Positions 40,537 to 54,900 of a DNA stretch of 64,000 bases are shown in pieces; positions within the stretch are counted from its first letter, which is position 1, and every line of letters starts with the position of its first letter. The stretch is from positions 1 through 64,000 of the forward strand of contig JAJKFJ010021476.1 of assembly GCA_027382625.1 (NCBI GenBank), written 5' to 3'. Source of the stretch: Tetmemena sp. SeJ-2015. Taxonomy: Eukaryota > Ciliophora > Spirotrichea > Sporadotrichida > Oxytrichidae. The position numbers and the translations under genes were made by a program. The notes beneath the pieces are model-generated. The model ran no database searches and had not been told where the DNA came from. It saw only the letters and a program-made list of their open reading frames with translations.

Positions 40537-41880
40537 ATGGAAGCATCATCTGAAAGCTCTCACAAGTATCAGCATCTCCTCTCGCCAACTAAACTTGCAG
40601 CTGGAACTCCACAAGAAATCCAACTCAATCACAGGATAGTCATGGCTGCTCAAGGGAGAGGCAGAGCTGATTACACTACTAGAGCACCCAACGATATGCA
40701 TAAATGAACATAGATAGTTTAACAATTTAAATGCACAAGGAGTTTTATGGTAAAAGAGCAACAGAAGGTGGCATGATTATCACAGAATGTGCTGCTGTTT
40801 CTATTGATGGCGACTCTTATCTTGGTAGCGCAAACTTCTATAGTTAAGAGCAGCAACTTGCATGGAAAAAGGTCTGTGAGGAGGTAAATAAGAATGGTGG
40901 CAAGATCTTTATCTAACTCTGGCATGGTGGAAGAACCGCTCATCCTGATAGAAACGGCGGCATTATTACATCCCATTTATGCTAATTTATTGGCTCCTAG
41001 CCATTATCTCCAACTGCAGTCGCAGTCGAGGGAGGTGGAAATACTTTGCCTGGTGTGATTCCAAAAGAGGCAACTCATGAAGACATCAAGAGAATCATTA
41101 ACGATTTCAAAACAGCAGCAAAGCATGTAGAAGAACAAGGCTTCGCTGGAGTAGAGATTCACGGTGCTCATGGATACATCATTGAAGAGTTCTTGAAGGA
41201 CGGATTGAACAAGAGAACTGACGAGTATGGAGGCTCTATTGAAAACAGAGCAAGGCTTCTTCTTGAGATCGTTGACGCTGTTTTGGAGGTTCTCCCACCT
41301 AGCAAGGTTGGAGCTAAGTTCTCTCCCTTTTAAACTTTCCACTCTATGTCAAATTAATTAGTGCTTTCATCAATTATCCCTATAAAGAAATTCCGATACA
41401 GTAGAGCTTTACTCTTACGTCATCGGCTAGTTGAACGAGCGCAGACTTGCCTTTATCGAGGTGACTGAGGGTTTCTCATTCAATCCTGAGATTCATAACA
41501 AGCTTAAGGAAGAATTTTTCAAGGACAGAAAGGAAAACTCAGCTAGAGAACTCTTCAAGCCTCTGTTTACAAATGGACTCTATATTGCAAACCAAGGCTT
41601 CAGTCCCGAGTCAGCTGAGGAAGCAATTAAAAACGGAGAGGCAGACCTCATCTCATTCGGAGCTCTCTTTATCGCCAATGAAAAGCCCTCTGAGTCGTTA
41701 AAGCATGGTCAGCCTCTTCTGAACCACAACAACGTTGCGGATCCTTCTTTGTTGCCCTAATAAATTTCTATGAGGTAATATATTATAGATAGTTGTAGAG
41801 TAAATTTGCTTTACTTATACAGTCATAGTCCTATTGGGTACAATGACATATCAGTTTATCAGCAACCAAAACAGGAATGA
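40537..41880 (+). CDS. Old Yellow Enzyme family NADH:flavin oxidoreductase, copy 1
   Basis: FMN-dependent ene-reductase fold, reducing activated C=C bonds with NAD(P)H (family knowledge); the physiological substrate is unknown. ATG 40537 (MEASSESSHKYQHLLSPTKL). Motifs in order: NHRIVMAAQGRGRA (N-terminal barrel strand), GGMIITECAAVS, KIFIQLWHGGRTAHPD and FKTAAKHVEEQGFAGVEIHG. Then AHGYIIEEFLKDGLNKRTDE with [15 protein letters not shown] (active-site/FMN loop), GAKFSPF, LNERRLAFIEVTEGF, NGLYIANQGFSPESAEEAI, and ADLISFGALFIANEKPSESL. It ends SVYQQPKQE at TGA 41878-41880. Length ~410 residues, normal for the family. IESs at 40696-40730 and 41351-41387. A complete, plausible gene, followed by a paralogue and two decayed fragments. 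Confidence 0.93.
40696..40730 (+). other. IES in OYE copy 1, pointer ATGCA
   Basis: ATGCA at 40696-40700 and 40731-40735; 35 bp removed gives TRAPNDMHKEFYGKRATEGG, the expected OYE sequence. Confidence 0.93.
41351..41387 (+). other. IES in OYE copy 1, pointer AAATT
   Basis: AAATT at 41351-41355 and 41388-41392; 37 bp removed gives FHSMSNSDTVELYSYVIGQL. Confidence 0.93.
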
Positions 41881-42239
41881 GCTACTTATTAAGGAATCAT
41901 TAATCATGACATCATCGATAACCTCATCCAAATTAGATCAGATTCAATTCAATTATTTCAATCTAATTTCTTTACCTGAATCTTAAATGAATTAAAATTT
42001 TATCAAATAAAGAGATTTTTTGTCTGGAGTTGTTAAAAATTTCATTTTTAAATAGTCACGATGGACGAGAAAAAATTTAACCTAAGTTTAATTGAAAAAA
42101 AAATCTTTGAAATTTAAAGACGCTTGAGAAGAATTTAGAGCTAAACTTATTTTACAGGTTTTATATTTCAAAGATTAGAGCAGAAAATTAAAATAAAAAT
42201 CAAATTTTTTATTTATGATAAATTTTTTTAACCTGTAGA
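41881..42239. other. AT-rich spacer between OYE copies
   Basis: No supported reading frame; contains long A/T runs. Confidence 0.5.
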
Positions 42240-42600
42240 GTTGCATAAATTTTAATGATAAATTTTTTGGATTCAAAACCCGGACTATTGAAGGGTTTTG
42301 TAAAGTATAAAAAAAAGGTAATGCTGGGTTTCCCAAAATCCAAGTTCCCCATCATCTTCAAACCCGGGACCCCCATCACAAATCAATCAAATGATGGCCT
42401 CTTCAATAACTATTCCAAATATAATCAAGCAATCTATATTTGCTTAGTCCATTATAAATATGCATACTGAATTTTCCCACAACAAATGGGGGCTTGATAT
42501 ATAGAATGCTCTGCTGTGCAATTCCATTCTTGAAGCGCAATCTACAGCTAGGAGCAACTGGAGGGTTGGAAAGTCAATTTACAAAGTCACATGATGGTGA
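42240..42600 (+). pseudogene. decayed fragment of the OYE copy 2 5' half
   Basis: Aligns by eye with 42780-43270 (for example ATGCATACTGAATT, GAATGCTCTGCTGTG, CTACAGCTAGGAGCA shared) but with many small deletions and substitutions and no frame. Confidence 0.8.
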
Positions 42601-42868
42601 ACTATTCATTTATTTGAATTTAATAATCTAATTAAATTCCTCATTTTTATAAATTCTCTGCTAATTTAGCATAATATTTCTGGTGAGTATCAGTTATTTA
42701 ATTTACAGTTCCCTTCTAAGCTCTTTTTTAATCATAGATTGTTATTTCATATGATGAAATTTATTTAGACCTGTAGAGTTGCTATAAATAAATTTAATGA
42801 TGAATTTGTGGATTCAAAAGTCTGGACTATTTAAACAGCGAAGGGTTTTGTAAAGTATAAACAATAGA

Positions 42869-45154
<2,286 letters not shown>

Positions 45155-45571
45155 AATAAATGGGAGAATTAACTTCATAAAAGGCAATCAGAAATCTTTT
45201 ACATCAATAATCAATAAATCATACTTCCTAATTATTAAACAGATTAAACTATTCACAAATCAAATTAGATATCTTCTTTAAGCTTATTATACAATCATAA
45301 AGGAGTTCTCTTTTTAATGATAAAAATGTAATCCACCTCATATCCAAAACTATAAAAGATATAAATTAAGATGTAAGAAAATAGATTCTAAACTAAAAAT
45401 AGAATCTAAAATTTCTCTTTAGAGGCAAATAAACATCCAACCTAGAAAATACCTTATTATAAAAAAATTATTTAATTATAGAAATAGAAAATAGTTAAAA
45501 ATAGAAACTTCTTAACTTCAAATAACTTTATATCTTGCTTAATTCTTAAAATAATTTTTTTCTTCTTTATT
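45155..45571. other. AT-rich intergenic region, convergent 3' ends
   Basis: No supported gene on either strand. Confidence 0.5.
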
Positions 45572-48500
45572 TCATTCATATCCTGTTCTAATGACCTTAA
45601 ACTTGACTGGAGTTACTTCTAAAATAAATATAATCTGCTTGCTCATTCCTATCTTGCCTCTCCTGAGTATATCTCCTTGAGAGCATTTGGCTTCTCTCTC
45701 CTAGAGAACTTCTCTTCTCGTGTCTAACCTAGAGATTGGCAGCTGTTTTATTTTACTATAAAGTTAACAATATTATTTATGTAGCTGTTTCGGTAGATCT
45801 TTGATATTCTGATTGCTTTTCCTCGGCTGCACTCTGGATATGTCTCTAAGTTACTCCATAAGTCTCTCTTAGCTAGGCTAAATAACTTATAGTGATTTAT
45901 TTTTTTTATCAATTTATAAATCCTTGTAGTTATACTTAGATTTATAGATCTCTCCCTACATCTGCTGATCCTAATTCTTCACTTTAATTTTAAGTTTATT
46001 AATAAAGGATATATATAAAATTGCTATTTAAAACAAAGCTATTTATAGTAAAGATATTCTAAATAAGATTTTCGGAGAAGGTTAGGAAATTAATTTTATA
46101 AGAAAGATATCGTAATGGAATAACTGAGATTTATAAAAGACTAAAAATATTATTCACTAGAGAATCAAGTAAAACATTTTTAGAAAGGATATTTAAATAT
46201 CAAAATATCAGTTTAAGTAATTATTTAGAGTATATAGTCTTGAGTTAAATTTTATTTTTACTTCTTTTTCCCTCTCAGAGAAGCAACTTCTCATAGCTCT
46301 ATTCTTTCTCACTTGAGAGAAGAATTGATCTCCATTCTATCCGTACTCATTCTATTTATCTACGGTTTAAGCATCGTCCTTGTTGTTATCATTATTTTAA
46401 ATTCTTTCTGAGTTATAGGCACCTTGGTTATTAAAACTCTAATATTAGGTTTCAAGCCCTGAAGGAGACAAAATATCCTAAGTAGCAAATATTTGCTTTA
46501 TTTGCTGCACCTTCGATAATTAAAAATAACTAAGTAACATTATAATTTGTCATATATGCTACAAATTAAGGCTCAAACTTTATTTCTTGTCCTGAGGATT
46601 AAGGCGAGTTAAAAGTCTCTAGCTTCTATTTCAACTCTTAAAACTTTTAATTAAAGACACTCTTCTCTTTTCTAAAGTTTTCAATTATTGAGGTTAGATT
46701 TTCTCCACTTCCAGCAGGCCTAGTTGCACTCTGGCCTCTCTGAGTGGGTTAGGTTGTTGAAGTAGTAGAAGTAGCTGTAGTGAAAGCGTTAAGTTGCAGA
46801 GGCATTTCTAACTGCGCTTAGTTATTAGTTGCTAAAGATGGTCTTGACTTTTCAAAGGGATTTGAAAGCTTCAACTGCTTGTCTTTTTCATTCTAGCAAA
46901 GATATTGATAGTGATTTTGCTGGAAAACCTAATTTTAGTTGCAGATAGAACTTGAGTTCGAAGAAAACTAAGGAGTGTTTAATGATCTTATCTAGAGAGG
47001 GATATCACGATTTTAGACTCCTGGTGGAGCACCAGTAAGCTTCTTGTCAGTACAAGACTTCTAAGAAGGTTCGGCATTCTCAAACTATATGAATGAAATA
47101 ATTCTCCTTCTGAAGTTATCTTTGCTAGGGCTGATGAGATTTGACAGGGAACATTAACTTCTAATGGTTCGTGTTGTTCTGTATGAAATTCTGATGCCTT
47201 GTAGTTGGAGCAACTTGAATAATCTACTTTTACTCTTAGCTTCTTTTGCTTAAACATCATACATAAGATAATCACTATTTACTTTGGAGGTTCTGGTATT
47301 GATCAGCAGGCATGATCCTGTTCTCATCAGGTTCATTGTTATCGAAGCTTGTCGCTGTAGGTAATTCAAACTGCTTTTATATAGCTCTCTTTATCGGGGA
47401 GATATTCATGTGGATCAAGTCAAGCTGTTTTCTGGCTTAATAGCAGAGTTGATATTTTGAACTGCACACAGCTCTATAATCTTAGTCATTTACTCCTGGC
47501 CTGCAAATATGCTTGTCTTTGTCAAAGAAGTGTTGGTATTGAAGTTGTTTAGATTTTAGCAAGCTCCTAACAACTGCTGCAGCTGATCTCTAGAGACAGA
47601 CTCAGTTTCGTGAGATTGATTTGTTTACTTGCCTGCTCCCTTTTAGCAAGTAAACTTCTTATAGTTTTCGTGGCTTGTGGAAATCTTTCTCTCATGAAGG
47701 TGGTGGAATTCCCTATCTTTAATTTCACCTTCCTCTTGATTTTCAGACTCTTTCTTGGCAAATGTCTGCAGATTTGCTAACTCGTCCTTGGCTTCTTAAT
47801 CTCGAGTGAATAAGGAATGAGCTCTTCTACTTTGATTAGTTTGAGAAGTCTATGGTCTTTCTAATCCTTTTTTAATGCCCTCAATGATTTCATCCATTGA
47901 AAGTAATCTAGCCTACTCAGCGGGGCCATCATAGAGACTTATTAACTTAGTCTTCAGAATCTTGAAACGAGTCTCATGAGTATTCATAATTTTCTCCATG
48001 TCTGTTTCATATCGATCTCTATCCTCATATCTTATAAATTAACTTCAATCATTAAGATGAAATTTTTTTAAAGTTCATTGTAAGCTTTTCTTTCTTCCTC
48101 GATGAGTTACTTTAACTGAATTTGAGAATTCTTAAGGACCTCAAGCTATGACCTTTGATCCTCACTTTTCCTCTAAAACTCCTCTTGTTAAGTTTGAGCT
48201 ACCTGCAATTGCGAATTTAATTCGTTAATCTTTCTCTGTAGCTCTCTGATTTGCTTTTCCCTCTTTTCAAGTTCCTCCTAGAGTTCTATTCCATATTATT
48301 TCTCCATCTCGTATGAATCCTTTATAACATTCAGCTCTGAGATCTCCTTCTAGAGTTTGACTATATGTTGCTGATACTCTAATTCTATGAGCTACTTTTC
48401 CCTTTCTAATGCAGCCACTTGATCCTTTAAACTATCGACGTCTTTCTAAAGTGGATTGGGCAGATCTTAGTTGTTCATTATTAAAATGCCTTCGTCTTAA

Positions 48501-49810
48501 GATAAGAGCTTGTTCAAGTTAACCTACTACTGGTGATTATTCCCAAATTGAGTCAGCAATATCATAAGAAGGACTAGTTTACAGTTGTTAATTAGAAAGG
48601 TGTTGCTAGTCTTTGTTTATAGAGTTAAAGTTTGTTTTAAAATGCGCATCATGAGTTGAGCAAGTACTATCGATGCTTAAAAATAAATCAATAATTTTTA
48701 TAAGAGATCAAAAATTAAATATCGCTGTAAGCTAAAGAAACTACTGATTGGTAATTCTTGTCCTAGAATACTTAACTTAGTTTCTATTGATTGCTACTCT
48801 TTTGTTCTTAGAAATAGCCTTGCACCTTCTTTATTGCATTAGTTCTCTTAAATTGATTAGTCTTTGAATTTTGACCTTGCCTCTCTTCTTCCTCCTCTGG
48901 CTTTTCATTTTGAAATTTATCTATCTTTTGTTCATAATCTTTGATTTGAGCTTGAAGATTCTGAATCTGTTCATAAAGATTAGAGTTTTCTAGTTGCGCG
49001 CTCACTAGCTAATTGATATGGGTTTAGCTAAGCTCTTGGATCTGTTTTAAAATGAGTCTATCATTATTATCTGCATCATTTTAAATGCTAAAATAATATT
49101 GCTGTACTTATATTTAATCATCTGAATGCTCTTGACTAAATATACTCTCTATCTGTTTGAAAGCTGCTTTCATTTTTTGTGTTTTCATTTCTGATTCTCT
49201 CAGTTACATTTAGAGCACAGCTATTTCTTGATCTGTTTCTAATTTCTCTATCTGAGATTTGTCCTCTTGATTCTTTTGGGCTTAATCCTTCAAATTGTAC
49301 TTTCTTCTTTCTCTTACAAAAAATAACTCCTTTAATTAAATTCTCTGTCTACCGCTTTGAGAGATTACTCTTTTTTGGAGTCTCCTCTAACCCTGGATGT
49401 GTTTGGAGAAGTATCTTTGGAAAGTAGCACCATACTCTGGCAGTTGCTGGTTTGCATTTGGTGTATACTCAAGTCCTTTAAAATTTTTAAAAGTATAATT
49501 ATAGATCCTATGACTACTCTAAGTAGCAGTTCTTTACTTCATTGGTTTGAAGTAGCTGCTTTTTATTTATGAGTCCCTTCTTCTTTAAACTTAGTTGATC
49601 GAAAATCACCTTTGTCAATTTGCCTAATTCCTTAGTCAAATCTGTACTCTCCATGGAGTTGGCTCTCGCAATTATTTCTTCAATCCCTTCTGATCTCTTT
49701 GGCAGCACTTGGCCGTAGATAGCGCAAACCTAACTCACAAGATCCCTTAAATCTTTATCTTAAAAAATATACTAAATAGTATATCACTCTTTGTGTATTG
49801 AATAATGCAT
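45572..49810 (-). CDS. long coiled-coil protein (one gene, or two adjacent)
   Basis: Minus strand, ATG 49810 (MHYSIHKDLRDLVSQVCAIY after removal of an AAAGA-flanked IES), TGA 45572. The N-terminal globular part reads VLPKRSEGIEEIIARANSME and TKELGKLTKVIFDQLSLKKK. It is followed by coiled coils (EDKSQIEKLETDQEIAVLQM; ENSNLYEQIQNLQAQIKDYE), a break near 48480-48700, then a strong coiled coil from NNQDLPNPLQKDVDSLKDQV through EREKQLIELEYQQHIVKLQK and ELQEELEKREKQIRELQRK. The last ~900 bp is disordered (QLREMPLQLNAFTT-like Ser/Thr/Gln stretch near 46780; QEREAKCSQGDILRRGK near 45690). A possible second start at 48478 (MNNQDLPNPLQK) would make two genes. The overall look is that of a centrosomal or ciliary scaffold, but no family is recognised. 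Confidence 0.6.
49752..49787 (-). other. IES, pointer AAAGA (minus strand)
   Basis: TCTTT on the plus strand at 49752-49756 and 49788-49792. Removing 36 bp deletes an in-frame TGA and gives MHYSIHKDLRDLVSQ. Confidence 0.7.
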
Positions 49811-49904
49811 AGAGTGAGTGGATGATGGGTGATCTAAATAATAAACGACTATTTTATAAATAAACCATTTTTAGTGCACTGTAAATTAAGCCAGCAGTAA
49901 GCCA

Positions 49905-51380
49905 ATGTTCAGCCAGACCCTGAGTTTCGGAATGATGCTGCAGTCAGCTCTCAGCACTCAGTAAAAATACAAGACTAACCTGCCCTAGGATTTCCCCTAT
50001 ATTTCTAACAAACTTAGAGTAAGTGCACATAATTTGGTGTAAGTCTATTCTTGTAGACGTTTAAAGAACTAACGGACTCCTTGATCAACCAAGTGGAGTT
50101 TATGTGCGGAAACCACTTACAGCAACTCCAGTTTATGCTTTCACAACAGCAGTTGCTTCAACTACAGCAGAATATCAATTCTTAGCATGCCGACCTCAGC
50201 ACCATTTTCCCAAATTAAATCTATTATTTAAAGTTGATCATAATTCAAATGTGAGACCGCATACAAGCACCACAGATTACCAAATGAATGACACTAAGAA
50301 TATATTAAATAAATGTTGCCTCATTATATTATATTAGAATGCAAGTGAGTAATGTGAGGAGAATATTACTTTCCAAAACGACAAGGATGAGAAAACTCTT
50401 TCACTCATAGCTGCAGAGGAATAAATATCTCGTCTCTCAAAACTAATAGCAGAAAAGGAAAACATAATAAATAATATACTCTCGAATTAAATAAGGATAG
50501 TGTTATTTCCACGATGCAAAAGCAAATGCAAAAGAGTATAGGACTTGAGAATTTGCAATATAGATATGATTTGCAATAAAAGAGAATTCAGGATTTGCAA
50601 GCTCTGATTAGAGAAAAAGATGCCATGATCGAACAGCTTAAAATAGGAATTTATTTTTAGCTTACTTAGAAGAGTATAGATATGATACCTTTGAGATCAC
50701 TCTCAACTCCCAGACCTAATTTCAACAGTCAAGAAGCTAAAAGCAGTAGAGATGCCTCTTAGAATTAACAGTCCTTTTCATTTTAACTAATTCCTATTTA
50801 ATTTAAATACTTATTCACCAAACTTATTTGAGAAGTCTCAAGAGCAAATAAAGCAAAGGCCTCAAACTCACAGAAGCATCTAGGATAAGCATTGTAGAAA
50901 CCAAATCAAGAATGAAATCACGACTACATAATCAAGATACATAGAGAGCCCTATTCCTTAGAGTTACAATAAGAGCAAAAATATGCTTTTAGTTAGATTT
51001 CTCTATAGTTTTTTATTTTTAGAAACTTAAATTGTATGCCTTTGCAAATGATTAAGGCAATCTAATAATTTAATTGCGAAAGTTATTTTTTTATTTGCAT
51101 TTTTACAATCGAAGATGAAAGATAGCAAGTGAGCATAGCTTAAAATATGTCACCAAGGATTCTTAAATTGGAAAAATTAACTGTTGAATCTTTAAAACAT
51201 GCATAAAAAGAAGACTCTTTACTATAATGCGCACTTTAAGCAGAAACAATTTCACAAGTAATTGAAAGAAAAGCAAGCACTTCAAAACAACATGTGAGAA
51301 TATAAAATCAAGATTAAGCACTTATCGATCAAAGATTTAAGACTCAATATTAAATTGCAGCTGATTATTTCAGTAGATGA
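49905..51380 (+). CDS. coiled-coil protein, unrecognised
   Basis: ATG 49905 (MFSQTLSFGMMLQSALSTQQ), TGA 51378-51380. A 38-bp GT...AG intron at 50019-50056 joins YISNKLR to TFKELTDSLINQVEF. Then follow a Gln-rich helix (QLQFMLSQQQLLQLQQ), a polar linker (VDHNSNVRPHTSTTDYQMND) and coiled coil (EKTLSLIAAEEQISRLSKLI; MQKQMQKSIGLENLQYRYDL; IQDLQALIREKDAMIEQLK). Further on come RPQTHRSIQDKHCRNQIKNE (~50860) and SPRILKLEKLTVESLKHAQK, ending AADYFSR. Frame changes at ~50210, ~50490 and ~50800 imply two or three unresolved IESs or indels. Its start lies 95 bp from that of the divergent minus-strand coiled-coil gene. No family recognised. Confidence 0.6.
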
Positions 51381-51821
51381 TCCTAAATTAAAAGATGAAT
51401 TCATTTATAAGCAAAGTACGAGATTGTTCCTTAAATTTAATTGATGGTCATAATCAATTATCTATAAAGTAGTACACTGCATTTCACCAAGAATAAAGAA
51501 AAAATTAGAAATTTAAAGAACAAAAATTTTATTATAACCAAAATTATTGTCTTATTTGTACTTAATTTGGAGACCAGTGACTTTGCCAGGCTATTGAAAT
51601 TTATGATTATTGAGCGACCTCTGCCTTAAATTCACTCTCATAAATATAGTCAATTCTTTGAGCTGAAGCAGGAAGCCCCTTCAACAAATTATACTGCAAG
51701 CACTAAATCTAGTTAAGAGGCCTATAGCTGATTTCAAAACTTATAAATTTATATTTTAAGTACCTATTGTAAGCCTTGCTATCCCATTAACAAATTTAAA
51801 TTAAATATATTTTATATAGAA
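51381..51821. other. AT-rich non-coding stretch before the HYDIN locus
   Basis: About 440 bp with no convincing frame under either code. Confidence 0.5.
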
Positions 51822-51965
51822 AGACTCTGTTGATGTCTGCAAAAACTGAGTGATGGATCTTGTAGCCCTCTCAAAATATATTAGAAGATTAAGAACAAGA
51901 GGTCTATCCTTTCTCTTAACGTTGCATATGAGGTTGTAGTTGTAAGTGAGCTCATACTTTGGCTG
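51822..51965 (-). other. HYDIN: HYDIN MDS, inverted; pointers CAGCCAAA (in) and AACAGAGTCT (out)
   Basis: Minus strand, 144 bp. It enters at TTTGGCTG 51958-51965 (matches CAGCCAAA 60309-60316) and leaves at AGACTCTGTT 51822-51831 (matches AACAGAGTCT 60343-60352). The joins read ILFQPKYELTYNYNLICNVK and ADINRVQVQSEPYKFDFGDF. One internal frame correction near EGYKIHHSVFAD is needed. Confidence 0.93.
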
Positions 51966-54900
51966 ATCATGCAAATATCTTCTACTTCTTGGAACAGTTC
52001 CTTAGATTGGAGTGACCTTCAAAAAAGTCACCATAGTCTGGTCTATTATCATAATCCTAATTCCAGTTTCAAAGAGTACGTTTGGCTCTATGACTCTGCC
52101 TACGATCATGAAGTGCTGAACGATCTTCTCTGAGGGAATCTTAAATATCCAGTATGACTCATGCTCTCTATACAAATCATCTTTATGATTTATCAAATAT
52201 ATTTCACGTTATCGCAAACAAGAGAAGTCTTGAATAGATATTTCATTATGAGCTTCTTCCTTTCTCTTTCTCTCTTCATCTTCTCTTTGCTTCATAATCA
52301 TTCGAGGAAAATCTGAAATTATTTAAGTCTCACACAGGAGGTCAATCTTATCTAATGCATAAAAGTTTAACCTTGATCTGCTTGGAAGTTCCAGCCTTGA
52401 TGTGACCAACTGAGGGGTAGAACTTGAATTCGTCCTTGTCACCTTGATTCCATCTGAACTTCACTGACTTATCGCCATTATTACAATCTGGAAAGTAGCT
52501 GACTTCGCCTTCAATTATAAATCTCGGAAAGCTCATCCTCCATGTTTTCAGGAAGTCCCTCAAACTAAATATTATATTCCTTCAGAAGTATTCAGTAAAT
52601 TGCATTTGTGCTTATAGTATTATGAATCAACCTTTCTTTTGCACCTTCAGTGTTCTTTGCTGCTATGAGGGTTCCAAACCAGAAAAGTCTTTCCTGAATG
52701 GAGAAAATGCTTGATGCTTTCCATAATTTAAGTGAGTGTTTTGAGTTGGGTCAAGAGAGGGAACTACAGTTTACTCTTCAAAGATCTGATCCAAATCCTC
52801 GCATTAAAAATTGACTCTGTTTAATCTGCTTAATCTGCGGGATCACGATTTAAATTATTCAAGAGTTGACTCATAGAACACAGCTCCTTTAGCCTTGAAG
52901 TAATTATTGCCTTTTAACCTTGGAGGAATCTAGCAAAATTATGGAGTGATTGAATACTGACTCACTTCTATCAATCCTCCTTCTGAGTTTAAAAAACAGC
53001 AAATTTTTAAGATCTCTCCACTTGACTTCTTCTTTCTTCTCTTCAAGTCAAATACATAAAATCTAGGAGTTAGTTTACTTTCCTCCATTTCTCTTTGTCT
53101 CTCTTCTTTGATCTTCTTCTTTTGCTCCTCATCTTTTTCCCAATTGAAATGGCAAACTTGAACTCAAACTGGCCTTCGTTTCTGATTTCAAAACTTCTTG
53201 CGATCTACTCTCCGTATTGCATAGGTCCAAAGTTGATATTCTTCAGAGGGGTTATTGAGTACTTGCTGAAGACTGCATTCACATTAAACTTTCTAACTTC
53301 TATAAGAATGTATTCTATCAATGCCTAAATATATGTAAGTTAGTGGCTTGAGGAGGTCTAGTTTTCTTTTAAGCCCCTATTTTAAATAATTTTTTGGACT
53401 CCTTTGGTTGCAGAATCCACATTAATTTTAATCTTCCTATCCCTCAACATGCTGAACTTTCTCAGTTTATAAATACTTGTTCATATTGCAGGCAGGGAGT
53501 TCTCATCTTAGTTCATCTTAACTTAAAAATAAAGTTACATAAATTAACATATCTACCTCAGAATGATCTCTGCAAAGAATTCTTATTTTCCTTATTCTCC
53601 TCTTTGGTGTTATTTAATTTAACTTGTAATTATAATTTATCTATTATAAGTTTAAAGAAAATATTAATATAATAATTTTGATATGGTGTATTCCTTTGGC
53701 TTTGGCTCATCCTTGTATTCTTCGCCGTTAGCCTCAGCAGCTTCTCTTTTCTTGCGTTCTTCCTCTTCCTTTTGCTGCTGAATAAGGAGCTCCTCTTGAC
53801 GCTTGCGCTCCTCTTCTTCCTTTTTGAGTCTCTCTACCTCTTCTTTAGAGGGAGGTTTTACTTTAGCTGCTGCTTAATTTCAAATAGACGCAACATAAAT
53901 TCAGATTCTAAGCAGTCAAAGATAGCACCAGCGTTGCAATCTTCAAGATCTTTAAATAATCATAATCTTCCTCATCTCTTTCTCTCAGATAGTTAGCAGC
54001 TTTCTCACAAAAATACTGATTATCAGAGCAATAAAATTTAGTCCCATTTTATAAAATTTAAATCTTGAGGTTTGAATGTAACGCAGCAAGTAATCTCAGT
54101 GTTAGGCCATATCTTTCCTTACAGAGGCTCAATTGAGAAGATCTCATCTTAGAAGAGCATTCATATATAAGCTTTTCTAATTGACTGATACTTTCTTGCC
54201 AGGGTGGCGATCGCCCTATAAAAGATGGAGGGTTATAATAACATCCACCATGCATAGGAGTCATCACTGTCGAGTGACTCAGCCATGGACTCTTCTAGGT
54301 TAGACTCTTCGAGTATCATGCGCTCCTCTGCCTCTTCCTGGCTGAGTTGGAGGTTGAGTCGTGACTTTTTCTCGTTCTCCTCTCTTTCGGTTGCAAACGC
54401 TCTCCAAGAGAACTCCACAGGCACGGATGACTTGTTCACAATTTGGTAGTACTGATGAGAATAGAGAGTGATGGAGGTAGGCTCCATGTGGATACATTAT
54501 TCTCAGATAGACGTTATCGTTGTGGCTTTCACCGAAGATTGGGACTAAGAGTTAATTGAATGTGTAAAGTTTGTCATATTGGAGTACGACTTCATCTTTA
54601 TAAGGTCTGCTTTCTTGAATATGGTATATTTGCTTATCAGATTAACCAACCTCCAAAATTCCTTCCTGCTTGTTGATTTTGAACCTTAAATTTTATTATT
54701 AGAACTTTAATGTGCCACTTGGTGGTCTTCTCACCGATTATTTTTTATTTTCGGCGATATGCTTAACAGGAACATATCATGATGATTTAATCCAGAGTAT
54801 CAGATTAAATTTTATGCCTACTGCTCTGATTGGCACGATGAATTTCTTCCTCTTCAAATATATTATGAGGCCGGAGGCTGTTGTGGAGGCTATATTATTT

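Noticed and set aside
50104..50337. 77-residue plus-strand ORF starting MRKPLTATPVYAFTT
   Set aside because: Its first half is out of frame with FKELTDSLINQVEFMCGN of the coiled-coil gene; only its second half is in the real frame.
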